64,000 nucleotides of DNA, taken from the NCBI RefSeq assembly GCF_028745735.1, contig NZ_JAQZSM010000006.1, forward strand, positions 1-64,000, read 5' to 3'. The notes under the pieces are model-generated. The model was given only the letters and a program-made list of their open reading frames with translations, was not told where the DNA came from and ran no database searches. The stretch comes from Roseinatronobacter alkalisoli (GTDB lineage: Bacteria; Pseudomonadota; Alphaproteobacteria; Rhodobacterales; Rhodobacteraceae). Positions 7,994 to 16,998 of this stretch are shown here, piece by piece (within the stretch, counting starts at the first letter, position 1; each line of letters begins with the position of its first letter). The position numbers and the translations under genes were made by a program.

Positions 7994-9373
7994 ATGTCTA
8001 CGATCAAGCTGATCTCGCCCGTGGATGGGTCGGTTCACGCGGAACGCGCGATTGTACCGCTGGAGGACGCGCGGGCCTGTGTCGCACGCGCGCGCGCAGC
8101 CCAGACAGCTTGGGCCGCGCGGCCCTTGCAGACGCGGATCGATCTGGTGATGGGGGGCATCGAGGCGCTGGAAGGCATGAATGCCGAGATTGTGCCGGAA
8201 CTGGCCTGGCAGATGGGTCGGCCTGTGCGTTATGGTGGGGAAATGGGCGGGGTGCGCGAACGTGCTGCCTATATGGCGCAAATCGCCGCAGACGCGCTGG
8301 CTGATGATGTCATTGAAGACAGCGATAGCGTAAGCCGCGTTCTGGCGCGCGAGCCACATGGCGTGGTCTTTGTAATTGCGCCGTGGAATTACCCGTTCCT
8401 GACAGCGGTGAACACAGTCGTTCCTGCACTGATTGCGGGGAATGCGGTGGTGCTGAAACATGCCAGCCAGACATTGCTGGCGGGCGAGCGGCTGGCGCAG
8501 GCGCTGCATGCAGGCGGCGTGCCGCAGGATGTGTTCCAGAACCTTGTGCTGGATCATGCCACGACAGAGGCCCTGATCCGCGAACGTGCCTTCGGGTTTG
8601 TGAATTTTACCGGGTCCGTCGGCGGTGGGCAGGCGATTGAACATGCGGCGGCGGGCAGTTTCACGGGCCTTGGGCTGGAACTGGGCGGCAAGGATCCCGG
8701 CTATGTGCGCGAAGACGCCGATCTGGATGCGGCCGTGGACGGGCTGATGGATGGCGCGATGTTCAATTCAGGTCAGTGCTGCTGCGGGATTGAACGGATT
8801 TACGTACATGAGAGCCTGTATGATGCCTTCGTTGACAAGGCCGTGGACTGGGTGAAAGCGCAGAGGCTTGGCAATCCGCTGGAACCGGAGACGACCATGG
8901 GACCGATGGCGCATGTGCGCTTTGCAACGACAGTGCGCGGCCAGATTGACGAGGCATTGGCGACGGGCGCGCGGGCGTTGATTGACCCTGCCCTGTTCCC
9001 GGCAGATGATGGCGGGGCCTATCTGGCGCCGCAGATTCTGGTCGATGTGGACCATTCCATGCGGGTGATGCGTGAAGAAAGCTTCGGGCCGGTGGTGGGT
9101 ATCATGCCGGTACGAGATGATGCGCAGGCAGTGTCATTGATGAATGATTCTCCCTATGGGCTGACCGCATCGATCTGGACGCGCGATGCCACCGCCGCGC
9201 GGCACATCGGCGCGCAACTGGACTGCGGCACCATCCTGATGAACCGCTGCGATTATCTGGACCCGGCGCTGTGCTGGTCGGGCTGCAAGGATACGGGTCG
9301 CGGTGCTGCCTTGTCGAAACTGGGATATCTGGCACTGACGCGGTCCAAATCCTACCATCTGAAAAAGGTCTGA
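7994..9373 (+). CDS. NAD(P)-dependent aldehyde dehydrogenase
   Basis: A 459-residue ALDH-superfamily enzyme oxidising an aldehyde to a carboxylic acid. Seen: IAPWNYPFL (about 130-138), FTGSVGGG (cofactor glycine motif), the catalytic glutamate in LELGGKDPGYV, and the nucleophile in FNSGQCCCGIERI. Three adjacent cysteines at the active site are slightly unusual, since the normal pattern is GQxC. An AGGAG site precedes the ATG. Its stop is 3 bases before the alcohol dehydrogenase start, so the two are co-translated. It probably acts after that alcohol dehydrogenase in the same pathway. Confidence 0.92.
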   Translation: MSTIKLISPVDGSVHAERAIVPLEDARACVARARAAQTAWAARPLQTRIDLVMGGIEALEGMNAEIVPELAWQMGRPVRYGGEMGGVRERAAYMAQIAADALADDVIEDSDSVSRVLAREPHGVVFVIAPWNYPFLTAVNTVVPALIAGNAVVLKHASQTLLAGERLAQALHAGGVPQDVFQNLVLDHATTEALIRERAFGFVNFTGSVGGGQAIEHAAAGSFTGLGLELGGKDPGYVREDADLDAAVDGLMDGAMFNSGQCCCGIERIYVHESLYDAFVDKAVDWVKAQRLGNPLEPETTMGPMAHVRFATTVRGQIDEALATGARALIDPALFPADDGGAYLAPQILVDVDHSMRVMREESFGPVVGIMPVRDDAQAVSLMNDSPYGLTASIWTRDATAARHIGAQLDCGTILMNRCDYLDPALCWSGCKDTGRGAALSKLGYLALTRSKSYHLKKV

Positions 9374-9376
9374 TAC

Positions 9377-10522
9377 ATGTCATTCACGGCAAACTGGAGC
9401 TATCCGACAGTCATCAAATTCGGTGTGGGCCGGATTTCGGAACTGGCGCAGCATTGTCAGGCGACGGGCATGAAACGCCCGCTGCTGGTCACAGACAAGG
9501 CGCTGGCGGCGCTGCCCATCACCGCGCAGGCGCTGGATGTGCTGGACGCGGCGGGCCTTGGGCGTGCGGTGTTTTCCGAAGTGGATCCCAATCCGACAGA
9601 GGCCAATATGAACACGGGGCTGGATGCCTACCGCGCGGGCGGGCATGACGGGGTTGTGGCCTTTGGTGGGGGCTCAGCACTGGACCTGGGCAAGATGATT
9701 GCGCTGATGGTGGACCAGCCTGTGGGCGTGTGGGAGCTGGAAGATATCGGCGACTGGTGGACGCGCGCAAACGCCGACACGATTGCGCCGATTATCGCTG
9801 TTCCCACAACCGCAGGCACCGGGTCCGAGGTCGGGCGTGCGGGCGTGCTGACCGACAGCGCCACGCACCGCAAGAAGATCATCTTTCACCCCAGACTGAT
9901 GCCCGCTGTCACCATCTGCGACCCTGCGCTGACCGTGGGGATGCCTGCCTTCATCACGGCGGGCACCGGAATGGACGCACTGGCGCATTGTCTGGAAGCC
10001 TATTGCAGCCCGCATTACCATCCCATGTCGCAGGGAATCGCGCTGGAAGGCATGCGGCTGGTGTTTGAAAACCTGCCCCGCGTCTATGCCGCCCCCGATG
10101 ATCTGGAAGGGCGCGCGAATATGATGTCGGCTGCCGCCATGGGCGCTGTGGCGTTCCAGAAGGGGCTGGGTGCGATCCATGCGCTGAGCCACCCGATCGG
10201 CGCGGTGTACAACACCCATCACGGCACCACCAATGCCGTGGTCATGCCGATGGTGCTGGATTTCAACCGCGCAGAGATTGAGGACAGGATTGCCCGCGCC
10301 AGCGCCTATATCGGCATCAACGGCGGGTTTGACGGGTTCCTCACGCGTATCATGGACTTGCGCGCGACACTGTCCATTCCCGAAAACCTGTCTGCGCTGG
10401 GGGTGGAACGCGCGCGGCTGGATGAGTTGACAGATATGGCACTGCTGGATCCGTCCTGCGGGGGCAACCCGGTTGAAATGACGCGCGAAAATACCCGCGC
10501 ACTGTTTGACGCCTGCATGTGA
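9377..10522 (+). CDS. Iron-containing alcohol dehydrogenase
   Basis: A 381-residue group III dehydrogenase. The nucleotide site GGGSALDLGKM (about 93-103) and the metal site are complete: D in TGMDALAHCLEAY plus the histidines of HCLEAY, HALSHPIG and HHGTTNAV. Metal-dependent members interconvert alcohols and aldehydes with NAD(P). It follows the aldehyde dehydrogenase by 3 bases and closes the operon. In context it could oxidise the alcohol group of a gamma-glutamyl amino alcohol; a role on free alcohols is equally possible. Confidence 0.92.
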   Translation: MSFTANWSYPTVIKFGVGRISELAQHCQATGMKRPLLVTDKALAALPITAQALDVLDAAGLGRAVFSEVDPNPTEANMNTGLDAYRAGGHDGVVAFGGGSALDLGKMIALMVDQPVGVWELEDIGDWWTRANADTIAPIIAVPTTAGTGSEVGRAGVLTDSATHRKKIIFHPRLMPAVTICDPALTVGMPAFITAGTGMDALAHCLEAYCSPHYHPMSQGIALEGMRLVFENLPRVYAAPDDLEGRANMMSAAAMGAVAFQKGLGAIHALSHPIGAVYNTHHGTTNAVVMPMVLDFNRAEIEDRIARASAYIGINGGFDGFLTRIMDLRATLSIPENLSALGVERARLDELTDMALLDPSCGGNPVEMTRENTRALFDACM

Positions 10523-10530
10523 CACGGGAC

Positions 10531-10552
10531 TGGCCCGACAGGGTTCGGGCCA
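10531..10552. terminator. Hairpin between convergent genes
   Basis: TGGCCCGA, a 6-base loop, then TCGGGCCA: an 8-bp perfect stem 9 bases after the alcohol dehydrogenase stop and about 105 bases before the convergent LysR gene end. No T-run is seen, so intrinsic termination is uncertain. Confidence 0.4.
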
Positions 10553-10658
10553 CTCCCCTCTGCCCCCGTGACCGGGTGGTGGGGGGCATATATCGCGCTG
10601 TGCGGCAAACGCCCGCGAGCGGCCGGATACAGGGCAGGTGGTAATTGCAGGGAACAGG

Positions 10659-11567
10659 TTATTCATCCTGCTGGCGGAACGGGTGCAGGCTTTCTGCGAA
10701 ACATTCCATGAATTCCAACGTGATCATTGATGGCTGTTTGTGGATCGGGCGCACCAATGACAGGCGGTGCGGCACAGCGGGCCGGAAGGGCCGGTACTCC
10801 ACCCCCTGCCCGCGATATTTCACCGCATCAAGTTCACTGACGACCGAAACGCCCACCCCTTGCGCGACGAATTCGCAGGCCGTGGTGAATTGCCGCGCTT
10901 CAACAAAGGTTGTGATACTTTGCCCATCGGCCAGAAAGGCTTCGTTCAGCAACCTGAAAAACGGGCTGTCGCGGCGGGTATGAATCAGCTTCTGGTCCAC
11001 CAGGTCACGTGGGCGAATCACATCCTGCCGCGCAAGTGGGCTGTCTTGGGGAAAAATGCACACAGTTCTGACGCGTATTTCTTCACGTTCAACTGCGGGG
11101 TGCCCGTCAAACCCGTCGGTAATACCGAAATCGAACTGCTCGCCCACCATCCATTCCAGAATGCGTTCGGGCCGGTCCGGTTCCAGTGTCACAGTCACGC
11201 CGGGGCGGTCTTTCAGAAAATCAGCGACAACGCGCGGCAGGTGGCTGATGGCAAACCCCGGCAGGCAGGCGATTCGCAGATCGCCTGCCTTGCGCTGGGT
11301 AATGTCGCGGCTGGTTTCGGAAATACGGTCCAGAAGGTCCAGCACGCGCCGGATGTCGGGCAACAGAAACCGCGCTTCCTGCGTGGGCACCAGCCGCCCG
11401 TCGCGCCGGTCAAACAGTGCAAAACCCAGATCATGCGCCAGATCCGCCAACAAGCGACTGACCGCCGGCTGCGAGATATTTAACTGCTGCGAGGCCCGCG
11501 TCATGGTGCCGTGTTCAACCACCGCATGAAAGGCTTCTAACTGGCGCGGACTGATTTGGCCTGACAT
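10659..11567 (-). CDS. LysR-family transcriptional regulator
   Basis: A 302-residue regulator with an N-terminal winged helix-turn-helix (about 5-65: LEAFHAVVEHGTMTRASQQL, then QPAVSRLLADL) and a LysR substrate-binding domain (about 92-295). It is divergent from ugpB with 181 bases between starts, and that gap holds an ATATAA-N7-TTATAT dyad containing a T-N11-A LysR box. Control of the ugp operon by this protein is inferred from layout; in E. coli ugp is under PhoB instead. It is also convergent with the alcohol dehydrogenase operon. Confidence 0.88.
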   Translation of the reverse strand: MSGQISPRQLEAFHAVVEHGTMTRASQQLNISQPAVSRLLADLAHDLGFALFDRRDGRLVPTQEARFLLPDIRRVLDLLDRISETSRDITQRKAGDLRIACLPGFAISHLPRVVADFLKDRPGVTVTLEPDRPERILEWMVGEQFDFGITDGFDGHPAVEREEIRVRTVCIFPQDSPLARQDVIRPRDLVDQKLIHTRRDSPFFRLLNEAFLADGQSITTFVEARQFTTACEFVAQGVGVSVVSELDAVKYRGQGVEYRPFRPAVPHRLSLVRPIHKQPSMITLEFMECFAESLHPFRQQDE

Positions 11568-11597
11568 GCGTAATTCCTTTAGGTTTCCTTGGCATGT

Positions 11598-11616
11598 ATA
11601 TAATAAAATGTTATAT
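11598..11616. promoter_or_regulatory. Candidate LysR box, ATATAA-N7-TTATAT
   Basis: A perfect 6-bp dyad in an AT-rich stretch between the divergent lysR (start 11567) and ugpB (start 11749). It has the T-N11-A form typical of LysR sites. AT-rich promoter-like sequence and TTGTCTTGTC follow it. Confidence 0.4.
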
Positions 11617-11680
11617 GATAAAATAAAAAAATTGTCTTGTCTTATGATTGTTACAATGCCACGCTAGTGATCGTAGCGAG

Positions 11681-11702
11681 CGGGGGCATAGCCTTGCCCC
11701 CG
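11681..11702 (+). other. Leader hairpin upstream of ugpB
   Basis: CGGGGGCA, a 6-base loop, then TGCCCCCG: an 8-bp stem 47 bases before the ugpB start, probably in the 5' leader. It may protect the mRNA or act in regulation. It is not followed by a T-run. Confidence 0.45.
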
Positions 11703-11748
11703 TGACAAACTGAACAGTTCCATCGCTACCTTCGAAAGGGAGGAAATC

Positions 11749-13074
11749 ATGAAGAAACATGTGTTTGGCGCCTGTGTCGCCGCAAGCACCGCGCTTACGC
11801 CAGTCTGGGCCAATGCGCAGGTCACCATCGACTGGTGGCATGCCATGGGCGGAGAACTGGGCGAATTGCTGGAAGACGTCGCCGCCAATTTCAATGCCAG
11901 CCAGAGCGAATTTGAAGTGCGCCCCAGTTTCCGTGGCACTTACACAGAAACCATGACCGGTGCGATTGCCGCATTCCGCGCGCAACAACAACCCCATATC
12001 GTTCAGGTTTTTGAGGTTGGCACCGGCACCATGATGGCCGCCGAAGGCGCCACATATCCGATCTATCAGCTGATGGCCGATTACGATGTGCCGTTTGATC
12101 CGTCCGCATATCTGCCTGCGGTCGTGGGCTATTACACCGACCCCGACGGCAACATGCTGTCCTTCCCGTTCAATTCCTCTACCCCGATCATGTATTATAA
12201 CAAGGACGTTTTCGAAGCGGCCGGTCTGGACCCGGAAACCCCGCCCACGACATGGTCTGAGCTGGAGGCTGCTGCAGAGGCGATCCAATCTTCTGGTGCC
12301 GCGCCGTGCGCATTCACCACTCGCTGGCCTAGCTGGGTTCAACTCGAAAACCTCCTTGCTCTGCACAACCTGCCGCTGGGCACGCAGTTGAATGGCTTTG
12401 CCGGTTTCGACGCCGAACTCATTTTCAACCAACATGAAGTGCTCGTGCGGCACTGGGACAACCTACATGCTTGGCAGCAAGCAGATACCTTCCGTTGGGC
12501 AGGAGGTGGCGCTGGCCCGGATGCTGGACCGCTATTTTATAGCAGCGAATGCGCGATCCTGATGGAGAGTTCCGCAGGCCGTGCCGGGGTACTTCGGAAC
12601 TCAGAATTCGAGGTTGGTTTTGGTATGCTACCCTATTATGACGACGTGTCCGGAGCGCCGCAGAACTCGATCATCGGGGGCGCCACACTGTGGGTGCTGC
12701 GCGGCAAGACAGAGTCAGAGTACGAGGGCGTCGCGCGCTTCTTCGAATACCTCTCGCTGCCCGAAGTTCAGGCGCAATGGCATCAGGACACCGGCTATCT
12801 GCCGATCACCCAGGCCTCATTCGACCTGACAACCGAGCAGGGCTACTATGACGCCAACCCCGGTGCCGACATCTCAATCCGCCAGATGAACCTGAACGAA
12901 CCTACCGAAAATTCCAAGGGCCTGCGTTTCGGCAGCTTCGTGCAGATCCGCGATATCATTTCGGAAGAAATGGAATCGGTCATGACCGGCGCGAAAACCG
13001 GCCAGCAAGCTGCGGATGATGCGGTCAGCCGTGGCAACGCGCTGCTGCGCGAATTCGAAGCGGCAATGAACTAA
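11749..13074 (+). CDS. ugpB: Glycerol-3-phosphate/glycerophosphodiester ABC transporter, binding protein
   Basis: A 441-residue periplasmic protein with a Sec signal (MKKHVFGACVAASTALTPVW, cleavage likely after ANA at about residue 23). Mature-protein landmarks match UgpB: VTIDWWHAMGGELGELLE near the start, GTYTETMTGAIAAFRA and PFNSSTPIMYYNKD. UgpB binds sn-glycerol-3-phosphate and glycerophosphodiesters such as glycerophosphocholine. A GAAAGGGAGGA ribosome site precedes the ATG. A strong hairpin separates it from ugpA, the usual way to give more binding protein than permease. Codon choice between about 12300 and 12500 looks slightly less GC-biased, which is minor. Confidence 0.92.
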   Translation: MKKHVFGACVAASTALTPVWANAQVTIDWWHAMGGELGELLEDVAANFNASQSEFEVRPSFRGTYTETMTGAIAAFRAQQQPHIVQVFEVGTGTMMAAEGATYPIYQLMADYDVPFDPSAYLPAVVGYYTDPDGNMLSFPFNSSTPIMYYNKDVFEAAGLDPETPPTTWSELEAAAEAIQSSGAAPCAFTTRWPSWVQLENLLALHNLPLGTQLNGFAGFDAELIFNQHEVLVRHWDNLHAWQQADTFRWAGGGAGPDAGPLFYSSECAILMESSAGRAGVLRNSEFEVGFGMLPYYDDVSGAPQNSIIGGATLWVLRGKTESEYEGVARFFEYLSLPEVQAQWHQDTGYLPITQASFDLTTEQGYYDANPGADISIRQMNLNEPTENSKGLRFGSFVQIRDIISEEMESVMTGAKTGQQAADDAVSRGNALLREFEAAMN

Positions 13075-13090
13075 CCCCGCGACCGAACCT

Positions 13091-13124
13091 GCACCCCCGG
13101 CATGACACCAATTGCCGGGGGTGC
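13091..13124 (+). terminator. Intercistronic hairpin between ugpB and ugpA
   Basis: GCACCCCCGGCA, a 10-base loop, then TGCCGGGGGTGC and TTTCGTT: a perfect 12-bp stem. It lies inside the operon, so it is more likely an attenuator or mRNA 3'-end stabiliser, setting a high ugpB:ugpA ratio, than a full terminator. Confidence 0.75.
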
Positions 13125-13155
13125 TTTCGTTGGACGACAGCCAAGGCCACACGAC

Positions 13156-14040
13156 ATGCAAACCAAACGGATGACCTTTTCCAGCAAATGGCTGCCCTAT
13201 GCCCTGCTGGCACCGCAGGTAATTATCACGGTAATTTTCTTCATCTGGCCTGCATCGCAGGCGTTGTATCAATCCGTGCTGCGGCAGGACATATTCGGGC
13301 TGCGCACCGAATTCGTTGGTCTGGACAATTTTGTGCGTCTGCTGAACGATCCGCTATATCTGAATTCGCTGAATGTAACCTTCTGGTTCAGTGTGGGCAC
13401 CACATTCCTGTCCATGTCAGTGGCGCTGCTATTCGCGGTGATGGTCAACCGCATGATCCGCTCGCGCGACACCTACACTACTTTTCTGGTCTGGCCCTAT
13501 GCTGTGGCACCCGCCATCGCCGGGGTGTTGTGGTGGTTCATTTTCAACCCCTCTATCGGGATCATGCCCTATATGCTCAAGGGGTTCGGCTATGACTGGA
13601 ACCACCGGTCATCCAGCACGGATGCGATGATTCTGGTCATCATTGCCGCCGCATGGAAACAGATCAGCTATAATTTCCTGTTCTTCCTGGCCGGTCTGCA
13701 ATCCATTCCGCAAAGCCTGATCGAAGCGGCAGCAATTGACGGGGCCAGCCGGATGAAACGCTTCTGGACCATCGTGTTCCCGCTGCTGTCACCTATCACC
13801 TTCTTTCTGATGGTGGTGAATGTCGTTTATGCCATGTTCGACACATTCGGCGTGATCCATGCCACCACCGAAGGCGGGCCAGCGCAGGCCACGAATATTC
13901 TTGTCTACAAGGTCTATCGCGACGGGTTCGTGAACCTGAACCTCGGGTCTTCCGCTGCGCAATCCGTGATCCTGATGGGGATCGTCATCATCCTGACCGT
14001 CATCCAGTTCCGCTATATTGAGCGGCGCGTAAACTACTGA
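13156..14040 (+). CDS. ugpA: Glycerol-3-phosphate ABC transporter permease
   Basis: A 294-residue inner-membrane protein with six predicted transmembrane segments, close to the E. coli length (295). The start at 13156 ([20 protein letters not shown]) is preferred to 13102, which falls inside the upstream hairpin. The cytoplasmic EAA loop, which docks on the ATPase, reads [20 protein letters not shown]. It forms the channel with UgpE. Confidence 0.92.
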   Translation: MQTKRMTFSSKWLPYALLAPQVIITVIFFIWPASQALYQSVLRQDIFGLRTEFVGLDNFVRLLNDPLYLNSLNVTFWFSVGTTFLSMSVALLFAVMVNRMIRSRDTYTTFLVWPYAVAPAIAGVLWWFIFNPSIGIMPYMLKGFGYDWNHRSSSTDAMILVIIAAAWKQISYNFLFFLAGLQSIPQSLIEAAAIDGASRMKRFWTIVFPLLSPITFFLMVVNVVYAMFDTFGVIHATTEGGPAQATNILVYKVYRDGFVNLNLGSSAAQSVILMGIVIILTVIQFRYIERRVNY

Positions 14041-14053
14041 AGGGGCGCGGCAC

Positions 14054-14902
14054 ATGGTCGAAAACAACCGTTGGGGCAATCTGCTGGCCCATATCATCCT
14101 GATCTTTGGCGTGGCGATCGTGATCTTTCCGGTCTATGTGGCGATCATCGCATCAACCCATCCGTCCGGCACATTCCTGCGCGGGGTCATGCCGCTGCTG
14201 CCCGGCCCGAATGCGCTTGAAAACTACAAGACTGTCATCCTCGAAGGGCGCTCGCGCGCAGGCACGCCGCCGATCAGCGGCATGTTGTGGAACAGTTTTG
14301 TCATGGCGATGGCAATCACCATCGGCAAATTGTCCATCTCGCTGCTGTCGGCATTCGCAATCGTTTATTTCCGCTTTCCGTTCCGCATCTTCTTTTTCTG
14401 GGTTATCTTCCTGACGCTGATGCTGCCGATCGAAGTGCGGATTCTGCCCACATTTCAGGTGGTGGCTGATCTGGGCATGCTGAACAGTTTTGCGGGCCTG
14501 TCGATCCCGCTGATTGCCAGTGCCACGGCCACATTCCTGTTCCGGCAGTTCTTCATGACGGTGCCGGAGGAACTGATGGAAGCCGCCCGCGTGGATGGTG
14601 CAGGGCCGATGAAATTCTTCAAGGACATCCTGATGCCCCTGTCCATCACCAATATCGCGGCGCTGTTCGTGATCATGTTCATCTATGGCTGGAACCAGTA
14701 TCTCTGGCCCCTGCTGATTACCACTGACCCCGAATATTACACCATCGTCATGGGCATTCAGCGCATGGTCACCGGCGGGGACAGCGAACCACTATGGCAT
14801 CTGGTCATGGCGACGGTGGTTCTGGCCGCCCTGCCCCCGATCCTTGTGATCCTGTTCATGCAACGCCTGTTTGTCAAAGGCCTGACCGAGACGGAGAAAT
14901 AA
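14054..14902 (+). CDS. ugpE: Glycerol-3-phosphate ABC transporter permease
   Basis: A 282-residue second permease with six predicted membrane segments. The EAA loop is EAARVDGAGPMKFFKDILMP, in the usual place. The gene starts 13 bases after ugpA. UgpE pairs with UgpA to form the translocation pore. The length matches the E. coli protein (281). Confidence 0.92.
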   Translation: MVENNRWGNLLAHIILIFGVAIVIFPVYVAIIASTHPSGTFLRGVMPLLPGPNALENYKTVILEGRSRAGTPPISGMLWNSFVMAMAITIGKLSISLLSAFAIVYFRFPFRIFFFWVIFLTLMLPIEVRILPTFQVVADLGMLNSFAGLSIPLIASATATFLFRQFFMTVPEELMEAARVDGAGPMKFFKDILMPLSITNIAALFVIMFIYGWNQYLWPLLITTDPEYYTIVMGIQRMVTGGDSEPLWHLVMATVVLAALPPILVILFMQRLFVKGLTETEK

Positions 14903-14905
14903 ACC

Positions 14906-15958
14906 ATGGCCTCCATTACAATGGATAATCTGCACAAGGTCTATACAGGCGGCGTGCGCGCGGTAACCGGTATCAATCTGGATATTGCGGATGGCGAAAT
15001 GATTGTGCTGGTCGGCCCGTCGGGCTGCGGCAAATCCACGCTTCTGCGCATGGTCGCGGGGCTGGAAACCATCAGCGAAGGAACGCTGCATATCGGGGAA
15101 CGTGTGGTCAACAATCTGGAACCGGCAGACCGAGATATTGCCATGGTGTTCCAGAATTACGCGCTTTATCCGCATATGACCGTGTTCAACAATCTGGCTT
15201 ATGGCTTGAAAAACCGCGGGTTTTCCAAAGCTGAAATTGACCGCCGCGTGCGTGATGCCGCCGAAATGCTTGAAATCGGTGCCTTTCTGGACCGCAAGCC
15301 GCGGCAGTTGTCGGGCGGGCAACGCCAGCGCGTGGCGATGGGCCGCGCACTTGTGCGCGAACCGGCAGCGTTTTTGTTTGATGAACCGCTGTCAAACCTA
15401 GATGCGAAACTGCGCGTGCAGATGCGTGTCGAAATCCGGCAGTTGCAGAAACGGCTGGCCACAACATCACTTTATGTGACCCATGACCAGTTGGAAGCGC
15501 TGACCATGGCCGACCGCCTGGTGGTGCTGAACGGCGGGCAGATCGAACAGGTCGGCACCCCCATGGACGTGTATTCGCGCCCTGCAACCACCTTTGTTGC
15601 AGGATTCATCGGATCGCCCGCCATGAACATGCTGCCAGCGGATTATCTGCGCAGCACGCAGGCATCCGACAATCTGGCGCATTTGCCGCAAGCGGCGGAT
15701 CTGATCGGCATCCGCCCCGAAGATCTCGCACTTGAAACGCCCGGCGATGGCGATCTGTCTCTGACAGGTAAGTTGTTGCTGCTGGAACCTGCAGGGGCCG
15801 AAAGCCATCTGCACCTGAAATTCGACGGGCTGCATGAAAACATGATTATACGCCTGCCACATGTCCCGTCGGTTATTGAAGGGCAGGCCTTGTCCTTCAC
15901 TGTGCGGCGTGACAATTTGCACCCGTTTGACGGCGCCACCGGAAAGCGCGTTTCCTAA
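14906..15958 (+). CDS. ugpC: Glycerol-3-phosphate ABC transporter ATP-binding protein
   Basis: A 350-residue MalK/UgpC-type ATPase. Walker [10 protein letters not shown] (about 36-44), signature [15 protein letters not shown], Walker [12 protein letters not shown] and the H-loop histidine in [10 protein letters not shown] are all intact. A C-terminal TOBE region (about 235-345) includes the GIRPEDL motif. The start is 3 bases after ugpE. It powers import through UgpAE and probably senses carbon or phosphate state through its C-terminal domain, as in MalK. Confidence 0.93.
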   Translation: MASITMDNLHKVYTGGVRAVTGINLDIADGEMIVLVGPSGCGKSTLLRMVAGLETISEGTLHIGERVVNNLEPADRDIAMVFQNYALYPHMTVFNNLAYGLKNRGFSKAEIDRRVRDAAEMLEIGAFLDRKPRQLSGGQRQRVAMGRALVREPAAFLFDEPLSNLDAKLRVQMRVEIRQLQKRLATTSLYVTHDQLEALTMADRLVVLNGGQIEQVGTPMDVYSRPATTFVAGFIGSPAMNMLPADYLRSTQASDNLAHLPQAADLIGIRPEDLALETPGDGDLSLTGKLLLLEPAGAESHLHLKFDGLHENMIIRLPHVPSVIEGQALSFTVRRDNLHPFDGATGKRVS

Positions 15959-15973
15959 TCAAGGCATGCAGGA

Positions 15974-16882
15974 ATGACCAATTTTTTGCGCCGCCCAGCG
16001 GGGCATCCGCGGATATACGGGCATCGCGGCGCGCGCAGCGTGCTGCCCGAAAACACGATGGCGGGCTTTGCCTATCTGCGTGAAACGGGCGTGACCGCAG
16101 TAGAGCTGGACGTCCAGAATGCGCGTGGTCGTGTTCCGGTCATCATCCATGACCCGCTATTGCCCATGGCCCATACCCGCGATGCGCAAGGAAACTGGCT
16201 GCCCGCACCCGGCCCGAAGGTCATTGATCTGACCGTGGATGAACTGCGCAGCTATGATATCGGGCGGCTGAACCCTGCCACGGAATATGCCGCGCGCTAC
16301 CCGCTGCAACGCCCGCAGGATGGCGCGCGCATCCCCACACTTGCCGAATTTCTGGAATGGGCGCAGGCAGATAGCGACCTGCTGATCAATATCGAGATCA
16401 AGTCCCATGCCCACCAGCCGGATCTGGGCGATGCCCCCGAGATACTGGCCGCAGATGTGGCAGGGATGGTACAGCATTCCGGGCTGGCAGCACGGGTGGT
16501 GGTGTCATCCTTTGACTGGCGTGTCCTGTCGGCGCTGCGCGTGCATGCGCCCGACATTGCCCGCGCATATCTGAGTTTTGAACAACCCGGACAGGACACG
16601 AATATCATCGATGGCGGCGCGCTGATGGACGGGCTGAACCGCAAGGATTTCGGCGGCAGCCTGCCCGCGCTGATTGCCGCGCAAGGGGCAAAAGCCTGGT
16701 GCCCCTATTTCGGCGACCTGACGCCTGCAGAACTGGCGCAGGCGCATGCACATGATCTGGCGGTCAATGTCTGGACCGTTAACGCTGACGCAGATATCCG
16801 CCGGATGATAGCGATGGGTGTGGACGGGATCATTTCCGACGACCCGGCGCGTGCGCAGTATCTGCTGGACACCGCAGCCTGA
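15974..16882 (+). CDS. ugpQ: Glycerophosphodiester phosphodiesterase
   Basis: A 302-residue GDPD TIM-barrel enzyme that hydrolyses glycerophosphodiesters to glycerol-3-phosphate and an alcohol. Catalytic and metal residues are visible: YGHRGARSVLPENT (His, Arg, Glu), then VELDVQNARGRVPVIIHD (Glu, Asp, His). There is no signal peptide, so it is cytoplasmic like UgpQ. It follows ugpC by 15 bases and acts on what the Ugp transporter imports. It is longer than E. coli UgpQ (about 247), with an insertion around residues 60-110. Confidence 0.88.
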   Translation: MTNFLRRPAGHPRIYGHRGARSVLPENTMAGFAYLRETGVTAVELDVQNARGRVPVIIHDPLLPMAHTRDAQGNWLPAPGPKVIDLTVDELRSYDIGRLNPATEYAARYPLQRPQDGARIPTLAEFLEWAQADSDLLINIEIKSHAHQPDLGDAPEILAADVAGMVQHSGLAARVVVSSFDWRVLSALRVHAPDIARAYLSFEQPGQDTNIIDGGALMDGLNRKDFGGSLPALIAAQGAKAWCPYFGDLTPAELAQAHAHDLAVNVWTVNADADIRRMIAMGVDGIISDDPARAQYLLDTAA

Positions 16883-16998
16883 CGGACAGGATATGAACAG
16901 GTTGCGGTGCCCCGTCCGGCGGCGGGACCCAGCCTGAAACAGGTATTGACGAGTCCCGGAGCGCGGCAGCCTTTCGGCCCAACTGATATTGTTGCCTT

